Counted from the first letter of the stretch, positions 26,390 through 36,377 are shown. The stretch: DNA of 64,000 bases from Streptomyces formicae (GCF_022647665.1 NZ_CP071872.1:4154001-4218000), one strand, 5' to 3'. Notes: generated by a model not told the origin, from the sequence alone. Program-made: numbers and translations.

Positions 26390-28587
26390 TGTCCGCCGGG
26401 CCGGAGGCGGAGCCCGAAGCACGGTCCGAGGGAGCGGGATCACTGCCCGGAAGCCAGGACGGGACAGCTGCCGGGCAGTGGCATTTGTTGGGGCGTCTGG
26501 CAGTGCTGGAGCGGCGGATCCATCGCATGGTGGCGCCTGATTCTGCCGCGTCTCAGGATGCTGCCGCCGGTGTCTGGGAGCAGATGTATGTATCCCAGGA
26601 CGAAGTCGTCCGCTTGTTGCAAGAGCCCTCCGTCTGGCCGGTGGGACCGGATGCGGACGAGCGGAGACTGTTGCAGAGGGTCGAGGAGGCCGCCGACGCG
26701 GCCGAAGCCGCAGGGCACCGGCTGCCTCTGCGCGACCTTGCACGCGCTTTCGCTCTGACGGAGCAGGATGTCGCGATCCTGCTGGTAGCGCTCGCTCCGC
26801 ATCTGGACAGCCGGTACGAGCGGTTCTACGGATATCTCAATCATGGCGCGGCCGGCTGCCACGCCACGGTGGACACCGCTCTGCGGCTGACGGGACAACC
26901 GGCTGCCAGCGGGGCCGTACGTTCCCGGATCACCAGCGGTCCCGCAGCCCGCTATGGGCTGTGGAAACTGGCGGACGAGGACCGTCCGTTCCTGACACGT
27001 TCCCTGCAGGCGGCCGACCGCGTCGTAGCCCACCTCCTCGCCCAGGACGTCACGGACCCCACGATCACCGCCCTGGTGTCATCCCCGGTACTCCGCCCTC
27101 TTGAGACCGCTTCCTTACGTGGGCATACCGACCGGCTCGAGACGGCACTGGCCGGGCAGCAGGTCGTCTACTTGCGAGGGCCGGAGACGCACCAGGCCGA
27201 TGGCATCACCGCGGACCAGGCCCTGAACGCCCTGACAGGGACGGCGCCGCTCACTGTCGACCTGAGCCTGCTGGCCAGAGAAGCAGACCCGGCCGGGATA
27301 CTCATCGCCATTGCGCGGGAGGCCAAGCTGCGCGATCACGGCCTCCGGGCCGGCCCTGTCGAGGCCCTGGGAGAGGAAGCGGCACGGCTGCTGCCGCTCC
27401 TGATACGGCTGTGCGAGCCTCTCACCCCACTCGTCCTGACCGGGGGCATTCCCTGGCGCCTGGGGTGGAGTCCTGTCCCTGTGCAGGAAATGGACCCGCC
27501 GGCATGGACGTCGGCAGAGCGCGCGCAGGCATGGCGTCAAGCACTCGGGGATCCGGCCGTGGTGCTGGAGGAACACGAGTCGGTGGTCCAGGCGATGGCA
27601 CCGTACAGCCTGGGGCCGCAAGACATCACCCGGGCCGTGGAAAGTGCCCGTGTACGCGCGGAGATCGACCGTGTCCCATTGGACGCCCGCCTGCTGCAGG
27701 CAGCCGCGCGGCGCCAGTACGCCAGCGACTTCGGCCGTCTCGCCCGCCGCATCCGACCGGCCGCCACCTGGGATGACCTCGTGGTCCCCGAGACCGTCCT
27801 GACACAGCTGCACGACCTGACCCGCCGTGCCCGCTTCCGCGAACATGTCCTGACAGCCTGGCGCATGCGCCCCGGAGACGGACGCGGACACAGCGTATGC
27901 GCCCTGTTCACCGGCGGATCCGGCACGGGCAAGACCTTGGCAGCCGAGGTGGTGGCCGCCGACATCGGCCTGGACCTCTACGTCATCAACCTGGCCACCG
28001 TCGTGGACAAATACATCGGCGAAACGGAGAAAAACCTCGAACGCCTCTTCACCACCGCGGAGCAGGCCAACGCGGTCCTCTTCTTCGACGAAGCCGACGC
28101 CATCTTCGGCAAACGCTCCGAGACCAAGGACGCCCACGACCGCTACGCCAACATCGAAACCGCCTACCTGCTCCAACGCCTGGAGCGGTACGACGGCGTG
28201 GCCATCCTGGCGAGCAACCTGTTCACCAACATCGACCAGGCCTTCATCCGCCGATTCGACATGATCACGCACTTCCCCAAACCGGACGAGAACCTGCGAC
28301 GTGAGCTGTGGGACCGCTGCCTGGGCCACGATGTCCCGCGCGACGACGGCCTCGATCTTGAGCACCTCGCCCGCACCTTCGACCTCGCCGGCGGCGACAT
28401 CCGCTGCTGCACCACCACCGCCGCCTACCAGGCGGCCGAGACCAACCAGCCCATCACCACCCACACCCTCCTACAGGCCATACGTCACGAATACACTAAA
28501 ATCGGACGACTCGTCGACACAGAGAAGTTCACGCCCCCTCCCGAACCTCGTCAGGACAGCCGCCGGGTGGGTCAACTCGACGGCTGA
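26386..28587 (+). CDS. AAA+ ATPase of the contractile injection system (Afp15/Pvc15-like)
   Basis: A 733-residue protein with an N-terminal helical region (~residues 90-230, 'LPLRDLARAFALTEQDVAILLVALAPHL') typical of CIS-linked ATPases. A single C-terminal AAA+ module follows: Walker A 'GGSGTGKT' (~residues 505-512), 'YIGETEKNLERLF' as pore-loop/sensor region, Walker B 'VLFFDEADAIFG', and the arginine-finger region 'QAFIRRFDMITHF'. In Afp/PVC clusters this ATPase is needed for assembly or cargo loading, not for sheath recycling as ClpV does. One TTA codon is at 27115. It is the last gene of the + strand CIS run; I see no clear terminator before the IS relics. Confidence 0.95.
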   Translation: MMSAGPEAEPEARSEGAGSLPGSQDGTAAGQWHLLGRLAVLERRIHRMVAPDSAASQDAAAGVWEQMYVSQDEVVRLLQEPSVWPVGPDADERRLLQRVEEAADAAEAAGHRLPLRDLARAFALTEQDVAILLVALAPHLDSRYERFYGYLNHGAAGCHATVDTALRLTGQPAASGAVRSRITSGPAARYGLWKLADEDRPFLTRSLQAADRVVAHLLAQDVTDPTITALVSSPVLRPLETASLRGHTDRLETALAGQQVVYLRGPETHQADGITADQALNALTGTAPLTVDLSLLAREADPAGILIAIAREAKLRDHGLRAGPVEALGEEAARLLPLLIRLCEPLTPLVLTGGIPWRLGWSPVPVQEMDPPAWTSAERAQAWRQALGDPAVVLEEHESVVQAMAPYSLGPQDITRAVESARVRAEIDRVPLDARLLQAAARRQYASDFGRLARRIRPAATWDDLVVPETVLTQLHDLTRRARFREHVLTAWRMRPGDGRGHSVCALFTGGSGTGKTLAAEVVAADIGLDLYVINLATVVDKYIGETEKNLERLFTTAEQANAVLFFDEADAIFGKRSETKDAHDRYANIETAYLLQRLERYDGVAILASNLFTNIDQAFIRRFDMITHFPKPDENLRRELWDRCLGHDVPRDDGLDLEHLARTFDLAGGDIRCCTTTAAYQAAETNQPITTHTLLQAIRHEYTKIGRLVDTEKFTPPPEPRQDSRRVGQLDG

Positions 28588-28601
28588 TCCATGTGGTTGA
28601 G

Positions 28602-28815
28602 CTATGTGGCGGCCGGGGCGAGTCGATCTTCGAAGGCGATCCGGAACACGTTCATCGGTGCCTTCCAGCGCATGGTCCGGCGGCGGCCGTTGCCGGTCGG
28701 ATCCAGTGACATGAAAGCCGTGTAGACGCACTTCAACGCAGCGTTCTCCGACGGGAAGTGGCGGCGCGCCCTCACGGCTTTGCGGGTCCGGGGGTTGACG
28801 CTGTCGAAGGTCTCT
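28602..28815 (-). pseudogene. IS256-family transposase C-terminal fragment
   Basis: The minus strand encodes the last ~70 residues of an IS256/Mutator transposase. It shows 'RKAVRARRHFPSENAALKCVY', then 'SLDPTGNGRRRTMRWKAPMNVF' and 'IAFEDRL', and ends at a stop at 28602-28604. The DDE domain is missing. It abuts an IS110 relic, so one element probably inserted into the other or they were joined by deletion. Confidence 0.8.
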
Positions 28816-28817
28816 TG

Positions 28818-29890
28818 TCAAGCGGTTGCCGGTGTGGAGGTCTGCCGGGTGCCTCGGCGGGCGGCGTCCTTCCCCATGTGGCGGATGATCACATGGGCGA
28901 GCTGACACTTGTGAGCACGACGGGCCGAGCATTTGGGCATGTCTGCGCTGATCTTTATGGCCATGAAGGAACGAGCCGGATCATGGCAGCGGACTTGGGT
29001 GACGTGCACGATGTGCAGTACGGAGTTGACCTACCGGTTACCGCCGCGGCCAGGCCGGTGGCGGCGGGCCCGACCGTGGCCCTCACCTGAGGAGACAGCC
29101 AGCGGAGCGGCACCGCACCAGCGGGCGAACTGGGCCTCGGTACGGAATCTGCACGGCTCTGCGACTTCGACCAGCAGCTCCATGGCACTGACCGTGCCGA
29201 CGCCGCATATCTCGGCCAGCGTGCAGCCCAGAACAGCCAGCAGGCCGGGGACCTGTTTGTCGAGATCTTTAACCCGCCGGGTCAGCCGGCGGACATCGTC
29301 GAGTGCGGCGATCAGGCGGCTGATGTCATCAGGCACGCGCAGGACACCCCGGGCAGCTGCCGTGCGACGGCCTCCAGCGCCTCCAGCTGGGACAGCACCC
29401 GGCTGGTCGACAAAAGCTCGGCCCGGACGCCCACGGGCAGCGCGACCAGGACCGCTTCGGCTTCGGTCAACTGGCGTACCCCCTGCAGGACCAGGGAGGC
29501 GCGCCAGTCATAGACGGCAGCGAGTCCCTCCCAGGCCGCGTCCGGTGCGCAGTGCTTGCCGGCAGGCGGCAGGTGCGGGTCGGACAGCGTCTCTCGTGCG
29601 ATCGCTTCCGCGTCCTCGATGTCAGTCTTGGCACGGCGTCGGCGCCCGCGGCGCTCGGCGGTGCGGTTCGGCTGCACTTCCCGCACGTCCTAGCCGGCCG
29701 CAGACAGGGCCAGAGTCAGCGGCTGCCCCAGGCTGGATGATCCTTCGATACCGATCCGGTCGATCACCAGCTCACTGTTGCCGAGGAAGCCCAGCATCTC
29801 GGTAATCCCGTCGGGCGTGACGGCGAAGGAAGCAGCCTCCTTCGCCTCGCCTCGCTGGTCAACCAGTGAGACGGCTGCGGTGTGCTTGAC
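28818..29890 (-). pseudogene. IS110-family transposase, broken by stop and frameshifts
   Basis: Going down from ~29890, the minus strand gives the DEDD N-terminus ('AAVSLVDQRGEAKEAASFAVTP', 'ELVIDRIGIEGSSSLGQPLTL'), an in-frame stop near 29690, then 'RTAERRGRRRRAKTDIEDAEAIARETLSD'. After another shift comes the C-terminal Tnp_20 part ('ICGVGTVSAMELLVEVAE', 'FARWCGAAPLAVSSGEG'), and finally 'VLHIVHVTQVRCHDPARSFMA'. The full set of IS110 landmarks is present in order but in three or more frames, so it is inactive. Between 29891 and 30203 there is no supportable gene, only a short open tail ('SKSRTWHRQWLSAGNSVGAI'-like, ending ~30134). Confidence 0.85.
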
Positions 29891-30203
29891 ACCACCTTCG
29901 ACTACCGCTCCGGTGATGTCGTGGCATGCGGCGGAACCGGCTTCGTGACCGTGGAGAACTACGCCCGCAAGGACCGCCGGTGGGCAGCTCCACGGCGTCC
30001 AGCGGAGATCCGCTGTTCTTCTTCCGCATGTATTCCGCATGTACAGCACGGCGGACAAATCCCGCACCTGGCATCGGCAGTGGCTCTCCGCCGGCAACTC
30101 CGTCGGTGCCATCGTCACGATCACCTTGCACTGACCGCTTGGTCTCCGGCTCGCGTACAACATCGGCATGTCCAGACCGACCAGTGAACGGCAGAGGTCC
30201 GCT

Positions 30204-33200
30204 ATGAGAGAGATGCAGAAGGAATCTTCGCCAGATTCATCACAGGCTCACGCGAGGGGCAGTGACGTGCCGTCACGGCGCGCGGGTAACTCGCGTGCCG
30301 GGTTCAAAAATGAGGTGCTGGCTGCCGCATTGGCAGCGGAATGGAAACTCCGGGAGGAGGGAGCACCCCAGCCGGGCGCAGGTGCGTCACCACAGGACGC
30401 AGGGAGCGGGGCATCACCGCAGGGTGCGGAACTTTCCGGGATTTCTGACCCGTACAGCCAGATGGATGTGGCGTTGCGGCGCAGCAGAGAGGAGACGGAG
30501 GACGCCCGCATTCTGGCTGGGGAGGAAGCAGTCCGGCGCAACAGGGTGGAGACAAAGGGTGCCGCGGCCGCGGGGGGCGGAGTCGGGGCGAAGGTGACGC
30601 TGGCTTTCGGTGCGGGGCCTGATGGGGACCAGCGTTTGCTGGAAGTGGTGAATCTCGGGGGTGGGATTTGTTGTACGGGGATGGATGTACTGGACGTCCT
30701 GCGTGGGGTGGGAATCGATGCGGCAGGGGGCAAGCGGGGTATCCGGACATATGCCCAGCGTGAGAAGCAGCGGGCGGAGGGGACAGACCCGCGGGCTGAG
30801 GAGAAGCGGGCTCGGCAGAGTGCGGACCGGGAGGATTTTCCGAGATACGTCGCAGGGCTCTTGAAGCTGCTTACGGTACAGCCTTCGGGAAAGACTGGAT
30901 GGGGTGCTCCCTTCGAGTCGGGTTCCGCCTTGGTCGGTTCGGTGGAAAAGCTCGTGCCTATTCCGCGTGGATGGGTCACGGCGGACATGGATAAGTGGAA
31001 GCAGTACAGCCGGGATCCGGAGACTGGCCGTAGCCGGCAGATGCTGGAGAAAGTTGATCCGTCGTCGCCTTCCGGGGTGAGCGACAGTGGGTTGAGGGTC
31101 ATCATCGCCAACGCGGGCAGGAACGCGTCGCGGCGGGATGTCTTCCCCGGCGCTTCCGAAGAGGCCCAAGACGGGTCGGGCACCTGGGCTGTTCTGTCGG
31201 TACCGCACGGGGTGATCGAGCAACGGGAGGATAAGCTCCAGCGCCCGGACGTCATGCTCGGCTATCAGCTGGCCATGGCCACGCACGTGCTCAGCGGTAG
31301 CTGGAAGCCGAGCAAGGAGTATCTGAAGGTCGTCAACTCCCTGAAGGATGCCACTTCTTTCGAGACGGCTACGGCTTCTCTCACCGAGTGGGCGGCCCTC
31401 GGCAATGAGACGGCTCTGCGGGACTACCTCAAGAAAGCGGGCCAGGATCCCGAGGCTCCTCTTCCGCCTGTGAGGAACGCAGCGGTGATGGCCGACGAGT
31501 TCGCGGACAGCCTGTCAGAGGCAATCGAGAAAGGCATTCTGGATGAAGAGGCGTGGAGACCGGCCCTGACACTGGCAGAAACCCGTGCACTGGCCGCCTC
31601 GATCACATTGAGGAAACTGGCGGAGGAAAGGGATCTGCCTGTTCTCAAGTCCCCCGTGGGAGGCGGAGCGAAGAACAGCCTGTGGACCCAGCACGAATTG
31701 AATGTTGACCCGCGCGAGATCACGAGCGCGATGGCGAAAAACCCCAACCAGACCGCGAGGCAATCCGCTTCCCCCCTTGGGCAAGAAAAAATTCTCTGGG
31801 GAGGAATGAGTAAGACAACGAAATTTCTCGGCAGCCTGAATAATCCGGATAAAATTGCGGAATCCGTTCTTGAAGACAAAACTCTGAGTGAAGCCGCGCG
31901 CACCGTCGCCCGTCTCATGTTGTCTGCTCTCACCGGCCCTGTGCATCTTACCGTGTGTGGAATAACGATTGCCTGCCGTACCAGCGTGTATCTCGCGAGT
32001 CGGGTCGAGGCAGGGGGGAGAAACCTGGAGACCGCACAGAAGAATATTGAGCGTGCCATCGAGCACCCCTTGGTGGCGGTGGAGGGAGTCGGCGGTTTCC
32101 TCGCCAGCACCGCAAATTCCATGGCTCCTCTCATCAAAGAAGTTCTCAGCGAGCTGATACCTGGGGCAGGACCGGTCGGTGAAATCGTGGTGAATGTAGC
32201 CGGCAAAGCGGCACGTACCGCAACCGATATTTCGGCTCTACGGGCAGTGGCGGAAGCAAACAATTCCGAGAAAGCGTTGCAGGCCCTGGACCAGCTGGAG
32301 GCGATGGCGAACACGATACAACGGTACCGTCACCAGTACCTTGGAGTCAGCGGTACCTCCGATCCAGCTGCTCTCTACCGCGGCGGCAACTTCGACACCT
32401 GGGACGAAGAGCAGCATCGACCTGCCCTCCGCCGCTGGGATGCTCACGAGAACTTGCTGGAAGAGTCCGGGAAATCCGATGGTATCGAACAGGAGCGTGT
32501 GGCCACCCCGGCGAGAGACAACTTCGAAGCTGTCCACAAGGACAACTGGCGCCGATGCATGAGCGACTGGACGTCGCCTGGTAAGACGAAGAAAAAGGAT
32601 GCGGCCGATTTTGTGGTCAAATCGGTGACGGCGATGGGCGGCTCCATCTCGGAGCAGGCGACCGGGGGGGAGGGTACTCTGCTGGCCTACGACCCGGGCT
32701 TCGGCGACGGGCGCGGGCGTGCGGCCCTGGCTGTCGGTGACATGGCGACGGCGGAGTACGTCGCGATCCTGGTCCCGGGCATGGGCAGTTCACTCGAAAC
32801 CCTTCCCGAGCTGGCCCGCCACGCACGCCACCTCCGCGAGAAATGCCTGGGCGCCCGTCCCGGCGCCAGAGTCGCCGTCGTGGCCTGGATGGGCTACAAG
32901 GCTCCCAGGGGCTTTCTGGAGGCCGCCGGGGAGGAGCCGGCCGAGAAAGGCGCCGAACTCCTCAGAAGCGACTTGGACACGTGGCGTCTGTACTGGCGGC
33001 AAAGCGCCGTCCGGCGCGGCCAGAACCTGCCTGACCAGCCACAGTTGACCATCAGCGGCCTGAGCTACGGAAGCGTCGTCGCAGGCCACACCGCCGTGGG
33101 CGGTGCCGCCCCCGACAACCTCGTCCTCCTCGGCAGCCCCGGCACAGGCCTGCGTGCCCAGCACCTCAACACCCCCTCCAGCAACATCTTCGTCGCCGCC

Positions 33201-35750
33201 ACCGACTCGGATGTAGTCAGTATGTTCGACTGGTTCAGCATCGACCCGACACACAAGAAGTACGGCGACGTCACCCGTATGAAAGCCGACTATCACTGGA
33301 CGGTGGAAAGGGGGATCTACGAGAACCTCGAGAGAGCACACACGAGCTACTACGATCCCGACACGGAATCCCTGGCCAACATCTCCCGCGTGGTCGTCGG
33401 GAAACCGGAGGAAGTAACCCGGGAGGAACAGCGCACCAGGGTGATAGGGGGAGGTTACCGGAACGTCGTCGGGCGCGCTTTCACCGATTCGCCAGAAAAA
33501 ACCACCACAAAATCCAGGAGAAAGCGGGCAACTGCGGAAGCCAGCGCTACACCTTCTCCGGACATCACCCCTAAAGGTTTCCCGGTCCTGAGGACAACAA
33601 GCCGGGGTCGTCCCGCTGTAGCCCTGGAAAAGCGGGGGCATGTTGGCGGGAAGTTTTCCGCTGTATACGGGGGCGGTTTCTTCACACCCGATTTCGTGGA
33701 CGTCCTCACGAAAAGCGATCGGATAGACATCATATGGGGGCGGCAGCCGACAGGTTTCCTAGAAAACCAAGTTCTCATCGTCGAGCTGAATCCCGACGGC
33801 TCCACCTGCAGCTACGGGAAAAAGTTCAGCGATAAGCATCATGAAGATTACTCAGAGCTTACGCTGAAGACATTGTCGTTTGGATTTCCGGAAGCAGGGA
33901 AGGTCATTGTCTTAGCTCTCGTTCCTATTAGCAGCAGTGTACCCAGCGGCAGGAACAGGATTAGACGAAGTGATGTGGACGTGCCGGACCTGGCGAAACC
34001 CACCGCCGACTTCCACCCGTTAAAGAGAATCATAGGAAGCCGGCTGCGTCCGCTAACGGATGGTATCAATATCAAAGAGGGGCAACCAGGGCTGCAGATC
34101 CCCGCAGCCGCCAAGAAGCAAGTGGTCGATTCCGTGAGAGATTACTTCCACTCGCACCCTACGCGGTGGAATGAAAAAAATTCCACATTCCGAAAGATAA
34201 GGGACGGAGGCTACTCGGACGAAAGCGCTTGGCTATCCATCTTTCTGACTCAGCGTGGCGCCGTGAAGATCGACAGTTCCACTGCCTCCTTCCCGAATAC
34301 ATCGGGGAAAACTCAAAAATGGACCGATTCCGGCGAAGTCTACCTAATTGATGCAATGCCCGAACCGGACCGATTCAAAGTCGAAGCAAGGCCAGGACCG
34401 GGAAGATTCTTCAAACTGAATAAAATGTCGTCCCTGTCCCTTCCACCATGGTGTGATTTTAGGTGGACACCCGCCGGGGGGGAGGTGAAATGTCAACCGC
34501 CCCTCTCCATCACGGGTGACCGACTTCCTATATTGGCCCTGTTCGACACGGTCGACGGCAGGGTGATAGATGTCATCTCAATGGACAACGAATGGCATAC
34601 GATACCCCTTGACCGGGAGAGAATCTATAGTGAGTCCCCGTACATCGTTATCGGCGCCATCGTAACCAGCCGCTCCGAAGAACGCGCCCTGCCTTCCGGA
34701 ACGAAGGGCAGAAAACTCGACCAGTACCCCCTCGACATTCTGCCCGATGAGGTCGACCAGCTAGACGTCACGGAAAAATGGCTCAAGAAATTGGAGCTGG
34801 AAGGAGTCGTGTCCGCCGGCTCATTCGACGTGAGAGGTCTGGCGCGGGCCATCGACCCCTTGCTCGGCGTCCTCAAAGAGATAGGGGAAATCCCTGAAAG
34901 TTCAATTCCTGTCGCCAGGGTGCTTCTGAAGAGCATGCTCAAGACCGCGGAGAGTAGTACACCGCTCGGCGTCCAAGCGAAGAAGGTGATGACCTCATCG
35001 GACGAGTACACAGGCTCCATCAGCCGGATGATACCATTCCACAAGGATGTATATCAGGGCAAATATTCCGGTGGCCGGATTCCACCCGCCACAGAAATTG
35101 TTGCCGACCTCGAGGGAATGAAACCCCATGCTAGGATGATGCAACATCCACGCTATCGGGATGCGTGGGAGAACGCAAATACGACCTTCAAAACAGCCCA
35201 ACGGAATTTCGAAAATGAAGTTGCCGCCCTCAACCGCGAGCTGAGGGTCGGAGCAAAGAATTCCGGCATGAGAACCGACCCCATCGTCGTGCCGAAGAGC
35301 CCGTCAATAGCTTTTAGAACTGGATTCTTTATTCTGTCGGCTATAAACCTCGGGGTTTCCCTCTCTGGCGGAATAGCAGAAGGGGATATCCTGGCCCAGG
35401 CGGTGGCGGCAGGCTCGAGCATTGCGGTCGCCATGCCGTTCCTCCAACAGTCCCTGAGCATGTTGGGCAAAACAAAAGCGGCTGGACTGGTCGGCAAGTT
35501 CGCCCCATTTGTGTCAATATTCGCGAATATCCTTTCGCTCGCAAATAACCTCAGGCAGGAGGATATTGACGAATTGGCCGTGGCCTTCGACGTGATGAGC
35601 ATCGCGGCGGACCTCTTAATAATCCTCGCCCTTAAGTTTTCCGCCCTGGGCCCTGTGGGCACCACACTGGGACTGGTTGTTGCCGCGGCGAGTGTCGCGT
35701 ATATAGTCACACACTGGGGAGCGATACTTCCCCCCCTGACCAATTCGTGA
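30204..35750 (+). CDS. Large DUF1023 hydrolase-containing protein, candidate CIS cargo/toxin
   Basis: The protein is 1,848 residues from ATG 30204 (chosen for 'agagg' 6 bp upstream; ATG 30168 is possible and adds 12 residues). The N-terminus is charged, with low-complexity Gly/Pro-rich and Arg-rich stretches and no signal peptide. Residues ~840-1075 form a DUF1023 alpha/beta-hydrolase: 'YVAILVPGMGSSLETLPELA', the nucleophile elbow 'GLSYGS' (Ser ~954; usually GHSYGS), 'NLVLLGSPGTG', and 'DYHWTVERGIY' supplying a possible catalytic His. The last ~135 residues carry hydrophobic stretches ('GFFILSAINLGVSL', 'IAADLLIILALKFSALGP', 'LVVAAASVAYIVTHW') like membrane hairpins. TTA codons are at 33912, 34020 and 35616. 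The next gene is coupled by GTGA. DUF1023 proteins are presumed lipases/esterases. A toxin or cargo role is inferred from size, lack of secretion signal and location after the CIS. Confidence 0.82.
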   Translation: MREMQKESSPDSSQAHARGSDVPSRRAGNSRAGFKNEVLAAALAAEWKLREEGAPQPGAGASPQDAGSGASPQGAELSGISDPYSQMDVALRRSREETEDARILAGEEAVRRNRVETKGAAAAGGGVGAKVTLAFGAGPDGDQRLLEVVNLGGGICCTGMDVLDVLRGVGIDAAGGKRGIRTYAQREKQRAEGTDPRAEEKRARQSADREDFPRYVAGLLKLLTVQPSGKTGWGAPFESGSALVGSVEKLVPIPRGWVTADMDKWKQYSRDPETGRSRQMLEKVDPSSPSGVSDSGLRVIIANAGRNASRRDVFPGASEEAQDGSGTWAVLSVPHGVIEQREDKLQRPDVMLGYQLAMATHVLSGSWKPSKEYLKVVNSLKDATSFETATASLTEWAALGNETALRDYLKKAGQDPEAPLPPVRNAAVMADEFADSLSEAIEKGILDEEAWRPALTLAETRALAASITLRKLAEERDLPVLKSPVGGGAKNSLWTQHELNVDPREITSAMAKNPNQTARQSASPLGQEKILWGGMSKTTKFLGSLNNPDKIAESVLEDKTLSEAARTVARLMLSALTGPVHLTVCGITIACRTSVYLASRVEAGGRNLETAQKNIERAIEHPLVAVEGVGGFLASTANSMAPLIKEVLSELIPGAGPVGEIVVNVAGKAARTATDISALRAVAEANNSEKALQALDQLEAMANTIQRYRHQYLGVSGTSDPAALYRGGNFDTWDEEQHRPALRRWDAHENLLEESGKSDGIEQERVATPARDNFEAVHKDNWRRCMSDWTSPGKTKKKDAADFVVKSVTAMGGSISEQATGGEGTLLAYDPGFGDGRGRAALAVGDMATAEYVAILVPGMGSSLETLPELARHARHLREKCLGARPGARVAVVAWMGYKAPRGFLEAAGEEPAEKGAELLRSDLDTWRLYWRQSAVRRGQNLPDQPQLTISGLSYGSVVAGHTAVGGAAPDNLVLLGSPGTGLRAQHLNTPSSNIFVAATDSDVVSMFDWFSIDPTHKKYGDVTRMKADYHWTVERGIYENLERAHTSYYDPDTESLANISRVVVGKPEEVTREEQRTRVIGGGYRNVVGRAFTDSPEKTTTKSRRKRATAEASATPSPDITPKGFPVLRTTSRGRPAVALEKRGHVGGKFSAVYGGGFFTPDFVDVLTKSDRIDIIWGRQPTGFLENQVLIVELNPDGSTCSYGKKFSDKHHEDYSELTLKTLSFGFPEAGKVIVLALVPISSSVPSGRNRIRRSDVDVPDLAKPTADFHPLKRIIGSRLRPLTDGINIKEGQPGLQIPAAAKKQVVDSVRDYFHSHPTRWNEKNSTFRKIRDGGYSDESAWLSIFLTQRGAVKIDSSTASFPNTSGKTQKWTDSGEVYLIDAMPEPDRFKVEARPGPGRFFKLNKMSSLSLPPWCDFRWTPAGGEVKCQPPLSITGDRLPILALFDTVDGRVIDVISMDNEWHTIPLDRERIYSESPYIVIGAIVTSRSEERALPSGTKGRKLDQYPLDILPDEVDQLDVTEKWLKKLELEGVVSAGSFDVRGLARAIDPLLGVLKEIGEIPESSIPVARVLLKSMLKTAESSTPLGVQAKKVMTSSDEYTGSISRMIPFHKDVYQGKYSGGRIPPATEIVADLEGMKPHARMMQHPRYRDAWENANTTFKTAQRNFENEVAALNRELRVGAKNSGMRTDPIVVPKSPSIAFRTGFFILSAINLGVSLSGGIAEGDILAQAVAAGSSIAVAMPFLQQSLSMLGKTKAAGLVGKFAPFVSIFANILSLANNLRQEDIDELAVAFDVMSIAADLLIILALKFSALGPVGTTLGLVVAAASVAYIVTHWGAILPPLTNS

Positions 35751-36244
35751 AAGAGCTGGGGGGCAAATTGGTCGACCACGTCGAAAGTTCACTCGAGACG
35801 TCGAGGATCGACTGGCATCAACGACTGGAATACTTAGGGCTCCCGGACCGTAGAATCGCGGAACTGTGGAACACCAGTCACCGATCGAGCATCTCGAAAG
35901 CCATCGTCGAGCAGTTCGGGAAAGAGAAGGAGTCATCGCCAATTATCAGTAAGGATACTCGGATAGCGATGGCCAACTCTACCTACGTCTACAACGAGAT
36001 CGAGTATCTATTAGATGATGAAGGCGCACCCCTTCGAAGGCCTTCGGAGGGCATTGTACGGAAGCTCTATGACGAGCTCACGAAATATTGCGTCAAGAAG
36101 ATAGTCGACAGGGTTGAGGAAAGTCCGCCCGGAAAACAGATAGACCTGCGCGGGTTATCCTTCTCACTCAAGGAGTGGGGGGCAACCCGTGAAGCAAGAC
36201 CATGGATAAGCGACTGCAAAAAGGATCTTAAAGGTTACTTCTAA
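35747..36244 (+). CDS. Unknown 165-residue protein coupled to the large hydrolase gene
   Basis: GTG 35747 overlaps the stop of the preceding gene (GTGA), so the two are translationally coupled. The product is soluble, charged and mostly helical ('KELGGKLVDHVESSLET', 'RIAELWNTSHRSSISKAIVEQFGKE', 'IVRKLYDELTKYCVKKIVDRVEE'); I recognise no domain. It has three TTA codons (35834, 36011, 36155), unusually dense for 165 codons, and lower GC than its surroundings. It could be an antidote, chaperone or adaptor for the large protein. An immunity protein against a purely membrane-inserted domain would be expected to have membrane helices, which it lacks. It could instead be a split-off C-terminal domain. 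Confidence 0.75.
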   Translation: MKELGGKLVDHVESSLETSRIDWHQRLEYLGLPDRRIAELWNTSHRSSISKAIVEQFGKEKESSPIISKDTRIAMANSTYVYNEIEYLLDDEGAPLRRPSEGIVRKLYDELTKYCVKKIVDRVEESPPGKQIDLRGLSFSLKEWGATREARPWISDCKKDLKGYF

Positions 36245-36377
36245 GAAAAGCCGCCAAGAATAGATCGCCCGTTGAGCGGGATCCGGGTGCCGTCAACAAT
36301 TGAGTGCAACGCGCCGTGGCGGCCCCAACCCCGTCCTCGCACCCTTCGTAGGCGCAGCGGCGAGGGAGGTCTCAGCA

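Noticed and set aside
27115-28464. Long minus-strand open frame opposite the ATPase
   Set aside because: Antisense shadow of the Walker-motif-containing + gene, with no start signal.
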